Shown here: piece by piece, positions 26,230 through 38,540 of the stretch
Numbering within the stretch: the stretch's first letter is position 1
Layout: each line of letters opens with the position of its first letter
Source: Heterocephalus glaber
Lineage: Eukaryota; Chordata; Mammalia; Rodentia; Bathyergidae
NCBI RefSeq assembly: GCF_000247695.1
Contig: NW_004624776.1
Coordinates: 16,530,881 to 16,594,880 of the forward strand
Direction: 5' to 3'
DNA: 64,000 nucleotides
Position numbers and translations under genes: made by a program
Notes under the pieces: generated by a model
Database searches by the model: none
Told to the model about the DNA's origin: nothing
Seen by the model: the letters and a program-made list of their open reading frames with translations, nothing else

Positions 26230-26741
26230 CAAATAAATAAAATAAACATATTAAGAGCCATCACAGGTTTTGGACTCATAAAGTGATTAATAAATCTGCT
26301 TTTTGAGCAAGCTTCCAGACTACCCCAGCACAGAACTCTTGGAGGAATTCTGCCACAGTCTGTGAGGTAGAAGTGAACAGCATGTCTCCTCTCACAGCCT
26401 GGGATCTACTCAGATTTTCTTCTGGTGCCTTGGAAACCCAAGCCTGTGCTGTGGGAGCGACAATGTAGATGTCACTTGCACAAAACCTGTGACTTAGCAC
26501 AGTGTTACTTAACATTGACTGATGGTATAGTTTGGTTGCTGGGGAATTTAAATTCAATCAATTTAACACTCAATATGAGCACTTCAACTAGAAACAGGCA
26601 GTGAAATCAAACATAAATTAAACTCAAGTTTAAAAACTAATATTCTACTTGTATATACCTTTTGTTGTATCTCCATCAAGCACATTTGTGTTGTCTTCAA
26701 ACCAAACATCATTTGACTATGCAGAAAGTCACAAAAAATGA
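26230..26741. other. No gene recognised
   Basis: A 93-codon - strand frame (26276-26557) has no family resemblance. Confidence 0.45.
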
Positions 26742-26823
26742 TTTTTTTGGTACCAGGGATTGAACTTGGGACCTTGTGCTTTCGAGGCAGGGACTGGAAC
26801 CACTGAGCTAAATCCCTGGCCCT
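26742..26823 (-). mobile_element. tRNA-derived SINE, antisense
   Basis: TTGGTACCAGGGATTGAACT ... GAGCTAAATCCCTGGCCC, with TGATTTTT/TGATTTTC flanks. Confidence 0.92.
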
Positions 26824-28008
26824 GATTTTCTTTTTCTTTACAAATAGCCATTCAATAGAAGCAGATAGTGTTTTTGAGAATACAATAGAAAAAAAGGATT
26901 AGTTCTGCCTGCTAGATTTTTGGGGTAAAATTATAGGTCTCTGATCCTAATTTGGGGGTGCTATTTTAAAACCACATTTCCAGGCCTGTAGCCCTGGGTT
27001 CAAGCCCCCATGGACTGACCCGCAGAGATGCCCCCGTCAAGAGGCCTGTATTCCCTGATTGTCTTTTCTCTGCAGCAGCCCCTATTTGCACTTGGGAGTC
27101 CAGCTGAGCTCGGGATTTCTGTGTGGTACCCTCTGAGCTTTTAAGCCCTAGTTGGTATGTTTCTTGGAGGTTCTTGTTAGCTTGTTCTATAAAAAGCATC
27201 TGTCATTATTTCTCTTCTGTGTGGAGCTCCCTCTTTACCCTGTTCTGTTCCTTCTCAGCACAATCCCTCTGCACAAAATTGCTCAATAGATGCCACTGGC
27301 TGGCACCAGTCCCATGCAATCTAACTAAACAGCACACCTACACAAACCAAGTACCATGCTATTCTGGGACCACGGGCATTGTGAAGAAGATAGTAACCAT
27401 GTGTCCAACGGGCTAGGAGAAGTTTCACCTAAATGCCTGTCTTATCTGCTTAGCTGTGGAGTTATGAACCAAGTTTGAAATCCATTTTCAGCTGAACAGG
27501 CAAGAGTTTGTTTCTCACACAAAGGAAAGCCCCATGTGCCAGTGTTTTTCCAGTTGTGCCTTTTTGCAGAACTTGTGTGTAATGACTTCACTGCAAATTC
27601 AACATGCCAAGTGCTGCCAGGGAATGTCCAGGCTGAGCCCCTCATCCTGGTCTTTGTCCCTGCTCAGCCCACTTGGCACTTTGGATCAGGCCCATTAGAT
27701 GGGAGAACCGTTTCCTGGAAGTGAAAGAGCAAATTCCTCTGAGCATTCCTCGTGGAGTGAGGAACTGCTTCTCTCAAGGAAGGAGTTGAAATCCTCTGAC
27801 CATCAAACTTACCCACAGTCTCTCATTTCCTGGCATTCTGAGAGTTTTTCAGTGGCACATTCTGTGGGTGTGTGAATGACCAGGCAGGGTGGCGTCTCAC
27901 GCAGGTGCTATGGAAGCTGCCTGTGGAAGGCCTGGTCCCTCTCTTTGCAGCTGAGAGTGAGGGCATGGAGCACATGTTTGTGCATGTGCATGTGGCAGAT
28001 CTTTTCTT
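26824..28008. other. Unique-looking sequence, no gene recognised
   Basis: About 1.2 kb without a repeat I can name. Short frames on both strands are not conserved proteins as far as I can tell. Confidence 0.4.
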
Positions 28009-28099
28009 TTCTTTTTTTTTTTGGTACCGGGGATCAAACTCGGGTCCTTGCGCTTGTGCAGCAGGCAACGAAACCACTGAGCTAAATCCCCGGCCCGGT
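28009..28099 (-). mobile_element. tRNA-derived SINE, antisense, with target duplication
   Basis: GGTACCGGGGATCAAACTCG ... GAGCTAAATCCCCGGCCC; flanked by AGATCTTTTCTT at 27997-28008 and 28100-28111. Close to consensus. Confidence 0.94.
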
Positions 28100-28839
28100 A
28101 GATCTTTTCTTAAAGCATAATCAGCTCATATAAGTATATGATTAATGTAAAAACAAACCACACAAAAAAATGGTGAAGTAGTGACCGAATACCAGTGGCT
28201 CTCAACAAGTGCAGTCGTTTGTGTATTTCCAGTCTAACCTGTAAATCCCCATGTTTCTTTCTCTACATAATAGCATTAAAGGAAAATTAGGATTACTCCT
28301 GAACCAGAAACCCAAGTTTCAGAGATCCTCCATAACACATTCTTTGACTCTTGCCAAACAAAATACTTGTCAGGCCTTAAAATGGCTTAGAATTAATTCC
28401 ACAGCTGGCAGTTATGATGTTCTACTTGTGGTGTTCCTTCCTAAGTTAGGGAAATTCCATTCAAAGTCCCCAAATTCTTTTAGTCTTTTTTGGCATGAAC
28501 AGCATGTAGAAATTAATATAGCTTAATAGTTTAACTTTTTAAAAAACATATTCAAGAGCTACAGGATGTTTGTCACAACTATGTCTTACTTAAAAAGCAT
28601 CAAAACTGCATTTTTAAGATGTTCTCTTCACAATCCCAAGAATGCATAGCTATGGGCAGTAACTGGTAGCACATGAGGACATTACCTTCTGTAGAAATTC
28701 ACTTCCGCCTCAGATTTGATGTTAATTCAATTCATGAGACTGAAAATGCATGGAAAAGGTATTGACTTTATGCTTCCTTCTAGAATGTTCTTTTCACTTC
28801 GTTGCTATTTGATAAGTTCCAGCTCTCCAAAATTTTTGG

Positions 28840-29050
28840 ACGAAAAGTTTATTTATTCAACAGACATCTACCCTTCACCAGGGTTTCACACACATTATCT
28901 TATTTGAGCCTCATGACACTGAGCAGCAGTTAAAAATTCCTACTTTAAAAACCAGAAAACCAAGCCTCTGAAAAGTTTTTAAAAACTTGGTCAAGATGTC
29001 ATAGCTGGTCAAAGATGTTGGCTCCAGTGCTAGGGTCTTTCTCAGACACT
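28840..29050. repeat. MIR/L2-type ancient repeat
   Basis: TTATTCAACAGACATCTACC and ATTATCTTATTTGAGCCTCA, then AAGTCATAGCTGGTCAAAG-like text: the order of an antisense MIR. Confidence 0.55.
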
Positions 29051-29155
29051 CAGCTGTCTCCCAGACCAGAGATCATACACTTACCACCCATGTTAAGAAG
29101 GCTTCCTGGAGGAGTTGGTAGGACAGGGAGATGATTTTTATTTCTTATTTGTTTT

Positions 29156-29376
29156 TGCTTTTTGTTATGCTTTGGTTTTTTTGTTTGGATGGTACTGGGG
29201 TTAGAACCTAGGACCTTTGCATTGAGCTACATTCCCAGTCCTTTTTTAAATTTATTTTTTAAACTTTAAATTTGTTTCACTAAGTTGCTAAATTTCCTAG
29301 GATGGATTTGAAGTTGAGATCCTCCTACCTGAGCTTCCCACAGTGCTGGGATTACAGGTGTGCACCACCACACCCT
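29156..29376 (-). repeat. B1-ID composite SINE, antisense
   Basis: ID half (GTACTGGGGTTAGAACCTAG ... GAGCTACATTCCCAG) followed by reversed B1 (CACAGTGCTGGGATTACAGG). Confidence 0.85.
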
Positions 29377-29539
29377 GATGTGTGTTTTAAAGTCAGATAA
29401 ATGCAAGCCTTCAAAAAAAGAGGGGGTAAAGTATTAAAGATCAGAATAATACAGAAAACAAATAGAAACACAATACGTTTACGGCACTCCTGGCCACCCA
29501 GCATAACCATGAATTTATGCCACTTGCCTAATCGGTCTT

Positions 29540-29720
29540 TTAGAAAGTGATTCAATTGTTATCACGTTTACTGAGCAGCTCCTACTTGCCAGGACTTGCT
29601 CTGGGTGAATGGAACTAAGACAAATAATCCCTACACTAGAGCAGGTGGCAGTAGTGAGGTAAGGCCTTGTCTTCCTTCCCTCCTTCACTCATTCATTCAT
29701 TTATACCACCTTTTCAGGGA
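29540..29720. repeat. Ancient repeat remnant (MIR/L2 class)
   Basis: TTTACTGAGCAGCTCCTACTTGCCAGGACTTGCTCTGGG is a diverged form of a common mammalian phrase. Ends with a (CATT)n run at 29690-29702. Family not certain. Confidence 0.45.
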
Positions 29721-30400
29721 ACCTCAGAAGAGCATCCCAGAGAGAGGACTCTGAGCAGGGCCTCAGAGCAGGGGCTGGCCCAGCAGAGGCCTGCAGGGTA
29801 GTGGATATGCATGACTATCAAGCCCCACTCAACTGGCTTGCTTATGCCTGATCCCAGACAGTTGGCAGGAGCCACAAGTCAGGCAGATGGAAAGGACACA
29901 GTGACACCTGAATGGCTTCACAGTTTCAGCAGTACCACTCCTAAACGCTTTGTCCAACCCTTTTGCACTGAGCATGGTTGGGTTAGCTCTTGGGCCTGGG
30001 ACATCCTTACATGCCTGTGCGTGCCCTGCAACTGCACTCAGTGTGTGCAGAAGTTCTGGCTCCTGTCTGTCTCCCTTTCTAGGCAGAGCTGTTCCAGGGA
30101 GAGGCCAGCCATTCTCCTCTCCATCCAGCTTCAATAGGCCTGGTACAGGTGGCTGAATCAGGTAGGAGCTACCTGGGAACCCAAGAGCTCAGTGCGGACA
30201 GTGGAAGGAAGCTCCAGGCACACCCCTAGGCCTTCTGAGAGGAAAGTGGGAAGGGCTGGTGTTGGCTGACAGCTAACAGCGGATGGACAGGTGTTTTGTT
30301 CTGTTTTGTTGCTACAACAGAAAACCTGAGACTAGATAATTTATTTTTTAAAAAAGAATTATTTCTCACAATTCTAGAGGCTAAGAAGTCTGAGATCAGG
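29721..30400. other. No gene recognised
   Basis: Moderately GC-rich. ORFs on both strands at 29811-30156 overlap each other, as chance frames do. Confidence 0.45.
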
Positions 30401-30409
30401 GAGCCAGCA

Positions 30410-30605
30410 TATATTCTGTAACTCTGGGAGGCTGAGGCCAGAGGATTACAAGTTCAAACCCTGCCTGGACAACCAATGATTTAGTGAAACTCTGTCTTAT
30501 AAAAAAATAAAAAGAGGCTGAGGAGTAGCTCAGTGCAAGGCGATCCCCAGTACCAGAACAAGGAAAGAAGGAAGGAAGGAAGGAAAAGAGAGAGAGAGAG
30601 AGAGT
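30410..30605 (+). repeat. B1-ID composite with (GGAA)n(GA)n microsatellite
   Basis: CTGGGAGGCTGAGGCCAGAG ... GGCTGAGGAGTAGCTCAGTG ... CCCCAGTACC, then GAAGGAAGGAAGG and a GA run to 30605, probably grown from the SINE tail. Confidence 0.8.
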
Positions 30606-31420
30606 GCCAGTGTCTGGTGAGGGCCTTTCAGTGCACCATGAAATAGCATGGGCGGCCTGTGGGAAGGGTTGGAACCAGGCCAGCTCAGCTCCCTCTTCCT
30701 CTTCTTATGAAGCCACTCACTGCATCATGGGGACCCCAGCTAACCCTAACTGTTCCTGAAAGGCCCCGCCTCCAGATACTATGAATTTGGGAGTGAAGCT
30801 TCAGCATGTGCACTGTTGGAGAGCACATCCAAACCACAGGGTCAGATGACCTGGGGTTTTAGGACCTGCCACTCCAGCTTGTACCCTAGAGTTGGGCTTC
30901 TGGAAGGGGGCCTCATGAGTCAAGCCACGGCGGCAACCCAGCAGGTGGATCTAGCTTTGGTTTCCACACGTGCCTTGTTTCACAGAATAGCGTTTTTCAC
31001 AACAGTCCATTGGGGGTGCAGCACATGTTTAGCTGGGTTCAGTCTCCAGCACACACACACGAGAACAAACAAAAACCTGTAAAACAAGCATGGCTCCCTC
31101 CACTGTGCACATGGGTGCAAATGCCAGTTCATTTGGCTTCAACTGGTCTAGGCACTGTGGCTTGTTGGTCTAGGCATCTGCACACCTTTGTATGGTAACA
31201 GCAGGGAAAGTGGCCAGGAAAGTACACTGGTTACTAAACTTCTGTGTCACTTTCCCATGTACAGGAGGCAGAATAACAGTCCCTTAAAGATGCCCTCAAC
31301 ATCAAGGACCTGTGAATGGGTTCCCTGATGTGGCAAAAGGGTGATTAAGGGTACATCTATCACATTTGATTTTTCCATGTAAAACTGATCTGTTAGTTTA
31401 ATGCTGAGTTGTGATTTTGT
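30606..31420. other. No gene recognised
   Basis: Contains a phrase near 30770-30840 (GATACTATGAATTTGGG...) that may be diverged LTR. Nothing else assigned. Confidence 0.4.
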
Positions 31421-31424
31421 TTGT

Positions 31425-31560
31425 TTTTTGAGACAAGGTCTCCCTATGTTGTCCAGATTGACCTTGAATTCACTATGTACTCCACTTTGGCTTCACATTT
31501 TCTGCCATTCTCTTGCCTCCTGAGTGCTGGAATAAAAGCCATGTGCCACCATGCCCGAAC
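31425..31560 (-). repeat. B1 SINE, antisense
   Basis: TTTTTTGAGACAAGGTCTCC ... CTCCTGAGTGCTGGAATAAAAG. Confidence 0.82.
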
Positions 31561-31616
31561 TGAGTTGTGATTTTTTTTTAAAAAATGCAGTTTCAACTGT
31601 TTAAAAACATTTCTCT

Positions 31617-31760
31617 TGGTGGGCATGGCGACACACTCCTGTCAAGCCAGGACTTGGGAGACTGAGGCAAGATCGCCATGAGTTCGAGGCCAGCTTGGAC
31701 TACACAGTGAGTTCAAGGCCAGCCTGAACTGTATAGCAAGAGCCTGTCTCAGAAAAAACA
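31617..31760 (+). repeat. B1 SINE, sense
   Basis: GTGGGCATGGCGACACACTC ... GAGTTCGAGGCCAGCTTGG ... GAGTTCAAGGCCAGCCTGAA, internal duplication present. Inverted relative to the B1 57 bp to the left. Confidence 0.87.
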
Positions 31761-31919
31761 AACAAAAATATTTCTCTTTTATCTTGACTTCTTAAAGTTC
31801 TGGGATCTGTGAAGTTCCCATTTCCTTCCATTGTCAAGGGAGCAAGCTTGCCTAGTGTTTGAATGTTGCTTTATGGTTTTGTATTATTGAAACAATGCAG
31901 CTTTGTATGTATAGATTTT

Positions 31920-33370
31920 TTTTAGTTTTAATTTTTTATTGGTAATGTTTGCATTACATGACTGCATTCCTTGTAGGGAGCTGGTGTATGTACATAACGT
32001 GTCATTTCTTTTTCATTTCTTTCCTCTCTTCCTCCCTCTCCCCTCCCTCCATCTCTTTACTCTTCCCATTTGAGAAAGATCTATCTCCTTACTTCCTATT
32101 GTCTATCTTTCATTTTGTGCATTATATTTTGAGTTTCTCATAGAAGAGAAACCATGTGATAGTTGAGCTTGTGTGTCTGATTTATTTCACTTAACATTAT
32201 GGTCTCAAGGTGCATCCATTTTCCTACAAATGACTAAAGTTTATACTTCTTTATGGCAGAGTAGTACTCCATTTGTATAAATACCACATTTTCTTTATCT
32301 ATTCATTTTTTGATGGATATATAGACTGCTTCCAAGGTTTAGCTACTATGAATTGTGCTATATAAACAAGATATATGCTATAAGCATGTAATATGATGTC
32401 TTTAACTCTTTCAGGAAGATACTTAGAAAGAGAATAACTGAATTGAATGGAATTTCTATTTTTAGTTTTTTGAGGATTCTTCATACTTATTTCCATAATG
32501 TTATACTACTTTACATTCCTAACAGCAATGTAGAAAACCCTCACCCTTACCTCACCATCATTCGTTGTTATTTGATTTCTTAATGATAGCCATTCTTTCT
32601 GGGGTTAGATGGAATCTCAGTGTTATTTTAAGTTGCAGTTCTCTAAGGGCCAGCAACGTTGAACATTTTTTCATGTATCTATTGGCCATTTGTATTACTA
32701 CTTCTGAGAAGTGCCTATTCATTTCAGTTGCCCATTTTTTTGATTGGGTTTTTATTTTGGGGAGGCCTAATATTTTTGAGTACTTTATATATTCTAGATA
32801 TTAATCCTCTGAGGAATAGCTGGTAAAAGTTTTTCCCATTCTATAGGTAGACTCTTCACTCTTTCTTGTTTCTTTGCTGTGCTGAAGCTTTTTAGTTTGA
32901 TACGCTCCCATCTGTTGATTTTTGCTAATATTCCTTTGCAACTGGGGCTCTGTTCAAAAAGTCCTTAGGAATGCCCATGTCTTTAAGAGTTTTACCTATT
33001 TCATCTTCCAGCAGATTAAGTGTTTCTGTTTTAATGTTTAGATCTTTGATCCATTTTGATTTTTGTTAAGTACACAGTGAAAGATACGGGTCTAGACTCA
33101 GTCTTCTGTGTGTGGACAGCCAGTTTTCCCAGCACCATTTATTTAAGAGGCCATCTTTCCTGCAGTGTGTTTTTGGTCCCTTTGTCAAAGATCAGGTAGT
33201 TAAACATGCTTGAGGTTTTTTTCTTCTTTTGTTCTGTCCCATTGATCCACATGTCTGTTTTTGTGTCAGCACCATGCTGTTTTTATCACTGTAGCTTTAT
33301 AGTGTAAATTCAAATCTGGGACTGTGATGCCTCCTGCTTTGGTTGTTACCCAGGATTGCTTTTCCTATTC
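31920..33370 (-). mobile_element. L1, antisense: 3' UTR and carboxyl-terminal ORF2
   Basis: Starts with the reversed L1 3' end (TTTTTATTGGTAATGTTTGC ... GGGAGCTGGTGTATGTACAT) and continues through reversed ORF2 (GGCAGAGTAGTACTCCATTTG, CAGCACCATTTATTTAAGAG, GCCTCCTGCTTTGGTTG). Same 3' end family as 43.6 and 50.5 kb. 5'-truncated at about 33.37 kb; frames broken. Confidence 0.85.
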
Positions 33371-34244
33371 TGCATCTCTTCTGAGGTTTGTGGATTTTTA
33401 GTAGCAAATAATGTACTATTGACCCAATTATCATCTCTGTATCTAATTAGTATGCATAAATATGCTGTGTCTCTGAATCTAGGGGAAGTCTTTTTAAACC
33501 TATTTTCTCTTTCTACATCTAAATACAACTTATATTCACCATCATACTCTTTTTTTGTTCATAATTCTTCCTTGGAAGAAAAATATTAAATATAGACAGG
33601 CTGAACTTGAACTCCTGAGCTAAAGGGATCCTCCTGCCTTGGTTCCCAGAAAAGCTGACATGACAAGGTGCATAGCACCAAATCCATCTTTTCATTCTAC
33701 GATACATAATTACAGAGCTCTCCCACCTCGTCTGCCTACTTCTCTGCTCCTTTCATGTCCCCATTTCTCTAACATCCTCTCTACTCTCTCACAAGTCCAT
33801 TTCTTGGATGCCTCAAGTAGCAGGCTTCCTCCCTTCCTCCCACCTCTATCTTCCTGAGGGGTATTAGCTTTGGGGCATTTTTCAAGTTTCGGCTTCCAAC
33901 CCAGAAATTCTCCTTGGCTTGGGTTACCAGTTATCAGAGACAATCTGCACCAACTGCTTCCCGAGTTGTCTAGATTTCCATCTGCTCTTGGGAACCTGGC
34001 AAGCTCTTTGTCACTGGCTGGCTTCCACTTGTGCACGTGAGATCACCACATCATAATTGTGCCGAGGTCTTCATTACCAAAACCTAGCTTACCACCACTT
34101 GAGAATAACACACTCAGTTTTTCTTTTTCAGATTTGATTAACAAACCAAAATACCTGATCTTAAAAGAAACTATTACAGAACAACCCAAGCAACACTTAG
34201 TAGTCTGTTTTCAATTCAAAGTTAAATGTAGATTATGAAGCAGA
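33371..34244. other. No gene recognised; possible B1 scrap at 33597-33655
   Basis: GACAGGCTGAACTTGAACTC ... GATCCTCCTGCCTTGGTTCC looks like a reversed B1 fragment. The rest is unassigned. Confidence 0.45.
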
Positions 34245-34245
34245 G

Positions 34246-34370
34246 TCTGGTGGTACACGCCTGTAATCCCAGTACAGGGGAATCTGAGGAATTCAAGAGG
34301 CTGAAGCAGGGGAATCACATCAGCTCAAGGCAGGCCTGAAAACATAGTGAGACCCTGTCTCAAAAAAAAC
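34246..34370 (+). repeat. B1 SINE, sense
   Basis: GTCTGGTGGTACACGCCTGT ... GTGAGACCCTGTCTC, tail followed by (CCA)n. Confidence 0.82.
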
Positions 34371-34511
34371 CCCACCACCACCAAAAATAGATCATGAAAA
34401 TATTTTCTTTATAATTACACAATTAAATATTTGTTGTCAATTTAGATTAGCTCACATGTTTCTGGGTGACTTTGAAATGTCCATTTTGTTATAGCAATTG
34501 ATTTTGATAAG

Positions 34512-34690
34512 TCAAGAGAGGTGGTGCACACCTGTAATCCCAGTACTTGGGAGGCTTAGATAGGAGGATTGCTGCAAGTCTGAGGCCAGCCGGAATTATA
34601 TAGTTAGTGTCTCAAAAAAATAAAAATAAATAAAACTAAAAAAGAGAGAAAAAACAAAACAAAACAAAAAACCAGCAACAACATCAAAGA
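34512..34690 (+). repeat. B1 SINE, sense, with A-rich tail
   Basis: AGAGAGGTGGTGCACACCTG ... TACTTGGGAGGCTTAGATAG. The tail has grown into (AAAC)n-type repeats to about 34670. Confidence 0.82.
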
Positions 34691-34759
34691 CTTTTTTTGA
34701 GATAAAATCTTGCCGTGTAGTTCATGCCAGCCTGAACTTCACCTTTCCAGTGAGATTAT

Positions 34760-35390
34760 TCTTTCAGTTATAAGCTCAACAGCATCCTTCTCATGTTTGC
34801 CTATGAAGACGTTCCAGCCAACTCTACACGGAAGAAAATAAGCAAGTAGCTGGCTGTTGTCATAGCTCACTCAGCAGGAGTAGTCAACAGGGGATGTGGT
34901 AAGGAAAACAGTCCGTTGCAGTGATTCTTTTAATGTAAAGTGTCAACATAAGAATTCTTTAAATGTGGAATGTGATTTGTATCTTCCCAGTGTTTCTTTA
35001 AGCTCTTCTGGGAACAAATCCGAAATGATTGAGCAATACTGACTTAAGCAACCACATACCTCGTTACTCATCCGGGAAGCAGAGTGGGTATGTGGAGAAT
35101 GAAGCCACTTTGGAGCTCCTGGAGGGGCGGCCAGGCAGGTTCACAGGGCTGGGCCAGGTTCCCCTGGGTGGTTTCTGGACCCTGGTGTCCCCTGACTCTA
35201 TGTGGAAGGCTTCTGCCCAGCTTCCCATGAGGTTCTGTCTTCCCAAATAGCTCAAAGTAAAGCAATTAGAAATAAATTATAATCAGAGTTACTCTCTTAT
35301 GATTTTAGTATTGGAAAACATATAAGAAGTGATATTTCATACTGAGGACATCCCCCCCACACACACACACTGTAAAAAATAAGACTATGT
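34760..35390. other. No gene recognised; short (AC)n at about 35351-35368
   Basis: Unassigned sequence ending with CCCCCCCACACACACACACAC. Confidence 0.45.
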
Positions 35391-35392
35391 TA

Positions 35393-35672
35393 GATATGGT
35401 GGCAAACACTTGTAATTCCAGCCCTTCGGAGGCTGAGGCAGGAAGATGAAGAGTTTGAGGCCAGCCTGGGCTACAGAGTGAGACTCTGTCTTAAAAAGGA
35501 AGAAGGAAAAGGTGGGAGTAGAAAGAGGGCGAGAAAGATGAAGTGGAGGAGGAGAAGGAGGAAAGAAAGAAGGAGAAAAAGACAAAGCTGTTCAGGGCTG
35601 GGTCCGTGGCTCAGTGGCGAGTTGCTTGCCTAGCATGAGCAGAAACCTGGGTTTGATAGGTGCCACAAACAC
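35393..35672 (+). repeat. B1-ID composite split by a purine-rich microsatellite, sense
   Basis: B1 half CTTGTAATTCCAGCCCTTCG ... GAGTGAGACTCTGTC, a GA/GGA-rich stretch 35495-35580, then an ID half GGGCTGGGTCCGTGGCTCAG ... GGTTTGATAGGTGCC. Confidence 0.78.
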
Positions 35673-35849
35673 AAAAGTAGTTAGGATGTGCACGATACAT
35701 GTTTCTACCTTATGGAAATCTAAAAACTACAATAAAATTAAAATGTAGAAAGAAAACTGCTGGAGCCTGTTCAATAAAGGGTTTAAAAATACAAGATATA
35801 AAACCTTTTTTATTTATGTGCTACTTATAACTCTTTTTGTTTTGTTTTT

Positions 35850-36142
35850 GTTTTACAGTACAAAACCTGGGTTGAACCTTCCCACTGAGCTACAACTCCA
35901 GCCCTTTTTAATTTTTTAAATTTATTTTATTTTATTTTTTTGTACCGGGGATTGAACTCGGGACCTTGCGCTTCCAAGGCAGGTAGTGGCACCACTGAGC
36001 TAAATCCCTGGCCCTCCTTTTTTATTTTTTATTTTGAAAAAGTTGTTAATTTGCTCAGGCTGGGTTCAAATTTACATTCCTCCTGCCTCAGCCTCATAGA
36101 GTGCTGGGATTACAAGCTTGTATCACTGTGCCCAGCTATAAC
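35850..36142 (-). repeat. B1-ID composite, antisense, interrupted by a younger SINE
   Basis: ID half CTGGGTTGAACCTTCCCACTGAGC at 35868-35912, B1 half GCCTCATAGAGTGCTGGGATTACAAG ending 36142. The tRNA-SINE at 35935-36015 sits between the halves. Confidence 0.78.
35935..36015 (-). mobile_element. tRNA-derived SINE nested in a B1-ID composite, antisense
   Basis: TTTTTTTGTACCGGGGATTG ... GAGCTAAATCCCTGGCCC. Gives the order of activity: composite first, this SINE later. Confidence 0.92.
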
Positions 36143-36149
36143 GCTCTTC

Positions 36150-37280
36150 AAAATAACATCCCACTTTTCTGCAAATCTCACTTCCACTCATACAAGTGCT
36201 GTAAAAAATATGGAGGAATTGAGGGATCAAACATTGTTTAATGGTTTTACCAGCTTTTACAAAGTCCTACTACTTCTCTGCAGGAGAAAACTTTTAGGGA
36301 TAAGAAATTATCTTAGCTCTTACTTTACATGCAGTTTTGATAAGCTAAGTCAGTAGTTTCTTAACAGCAGATTAGCTGAAAATTAATAAAGTGTAATGTA
36401 CTACCAAAGCTGGACTTTTAATAAGAGAAAATAAGAGCCAGCTATGTAACAGGGCAATTGTAAAGGGAAAACCAGCTGAGGGGGAAATTTTCCCTTCTAA
36501 ACTCACATTTAGATCACAAAATGCTCAGAGGTTTTCTCCATAAGCAGCAAGCATTTCTCCAGCAGACACAGGCTGGGCATCATATAAAATCAGTTCAGGT
36601 CTGACACCATCTACCTGGGGCTAGCGTCACATCCCACGGTGCCAGTCACATGGAGTCAGCTGTCACCCATACTTTGACCTGGCTGTAGATTTGCACTCTC
36701 ACTCCCCTCCTTAAATTTAATGAATTTGCTAGGTTGCTTCACAGCATGCCCAGAAACACTTCTGTTTAACGTTTATCCTATCAATGAGGGGCATTATAAA
36801 GCACCTAGATGAACAGCAGGTGTGGAGCTGGGGTGTGCCGCACCACCAGACGCACAGGTGTGTGCCAATCTGGAAGTACCCCAAACCCTGCAGGATTTTT
36901 ATGGATGCCCTACCACGCTGGCATGATTGATGATTAACTCAGTCTTCAGCTTCTTTGCCCCACTCAGGATGGGGGTTGGGGAGGGGCTGAAAGTCCCAAG
37001 CTTCTGATTATGGTTTCATCTTTCTGGTGCCCAGCCCTCGTGTAGGAGCCCGAGCCCCTTCACAAGAACAAAAGCTGCCCCTATCAACAAGGAAATTAGG
37101 AGTTCTGTGTCAGGAACTCGGGCCAAAGAAAATACTATAAGATTCTCCTGGCACGCCTATCTGTGAAGGAACTAAGGCAGGTACGCAGACACAGGTATTC
37201 CCTGACGACCCACACGAGGGGCAGGGTTCGAGGGGCTATTATCTGATGGTACAGTTCTAGTGTGGGCTGATGGCATCGTC
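36150..37280. other. Unique-looking sequence, no gene recognised
   Basis: About 1.1 kb without a repeat I can name. Contains GC-moderate segments (36.8-37.1 kb) that could be conserved non-coding DNA but nothing proves it. Confidence 0.4.
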
Positions 37281-37284
37281 CTGG

Positions 37285-37400
37285 AAATGGGTGGTGGTAG
37301 TGGCCAGACAACATTGAATTCATCAAGTACTTGATGCCACTGAACTGGTTAAAAATTGTAAAATTTGTAGTATATATTTTATCATAATGAAAACATAGTT
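37285..37400 (+). repeat. L1M-type 3' end, sense
   Basis: TACTTGATGCCACTGAACTGG then GTAAAATTTGTAGTATATATTTTATCATAATGA-like text is an old L1 3' terminus. Confidence 0.6.
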
Positions 37401-37592
37401 AAAAGAGCTCAAGTTCATCTTTGACACAGAGTTGCCAACTAGTAAAGGTGATACTGGTTACTCTGCAAGAAGCTCTCCAAGTCTGCAGAACCAAAATCTT
37501 CAAAAAACAATGGAACAAGAGATTTCCCAAGCTGAGCCAGAGGAATGGGTAATATTTTAAATTTTGGTATTTGACACTTTAAAGTACATTAA

Positions 37593-37712
37593 AAGCTGGA
37601 CACACAGCTGTAATTCCAGAACTTGGGAGGCTGAGGCAGGAGGATAGCTGAAAGTTTGAGGCCAGCCTGGCCTAGCTACATAGTGAGACCCTGTCAAAAA
37701 AAAAAAAAAAGT
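37593..37712 (+). repeat. B1 SINE, sense
   Basis: GAACTTGGGAGGCTGAGGCA ... GAGACCCTGTC plus A's. Confidence 0.85.
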
Positions 37713-38299
37713 GTTGTACATTCAGTACATTTAATTTAGCAGTTAAGAGGTTCTTTATAGTTCTTTGGGAGACAGTACAGTCCCTATTCTTAAAGAATTT
37801 ATAATCTAGCCAAGGAGACAAAATATATGGGTATAAAACAATCAACTAAATGAAACAGTTAGTGTAGTGCACCTTCTTCCTAGCTTTCTAGCCTTTCATG
37901 GTCTGACCCTACTCTACTTTTTTACTACTGCCTAGAGAAAACTGTTCTATAGCTAGGAAGATTTCCTAAGTCTCCACCATAATGATTATAAATAAATAAG
38001 GGGATTTTTCTTTCCAAAAGTCAGAAATTGTATCTAAAGACCAGAGGCTGCTTTCCAGGCACTAAGGTGTAAAGAGGTTGCCAACAATCAAGTTGTTTGC
38101 ATTCAGAGACAGCACAGGGTAGAAATGGGGGGTAGTCTCGAGATATTCTACCAGGGGTCCTCAGGTGAACCTCTAAACTGTCCTGTCCCCACAACTGCAG
38201 GAGCCTCAGACAAAATATAACAAAGTTCACAGGGGTCAGGGTAGGCCCTGGATTCGATTCATTATACCACAAAGCAACAATAAACTTAGAATTAGGGTA

Positions 38300-38540
38300 A
38301 GGGAGTTAATTTGGCCTCAGTTTCCTTATTTATAACTACATCATAATCATAAAGCAGTATTTCTAAGCTTTGCAGTTAGATCTATGAAGATTCCAATCCA
38401 GCTCTTTGATCTGCAAGTTACTTCAGCTCTCTGCACTTCAGGGTTCTTTCTGTTCTACTAAAAGCTTTTAATAATGTGGTTGTTTTGAGGATTGAATGAG
38501 ATTCTGCACAAGCTTTGAGCAATACACATATGCAATATAT
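38300..38540 (+). repeat. MIR, sense
   Basis: TTTGCAGTTAGATCTATGAAGATTCCAATCCAGCTC, GCAAGTTACTTCAGCTCTCTGC and TTTTGAGGATTGAATGAGATT follow the MIR core order. Confidence 0.75.

Noticed and set aside
34016..34400. CRISPR-like or regularly spaced repeats
   Set aside because: The repeats seen are B1 SINEs and A-rich tails. No regular spacer structure exists, and the host is a mammal.
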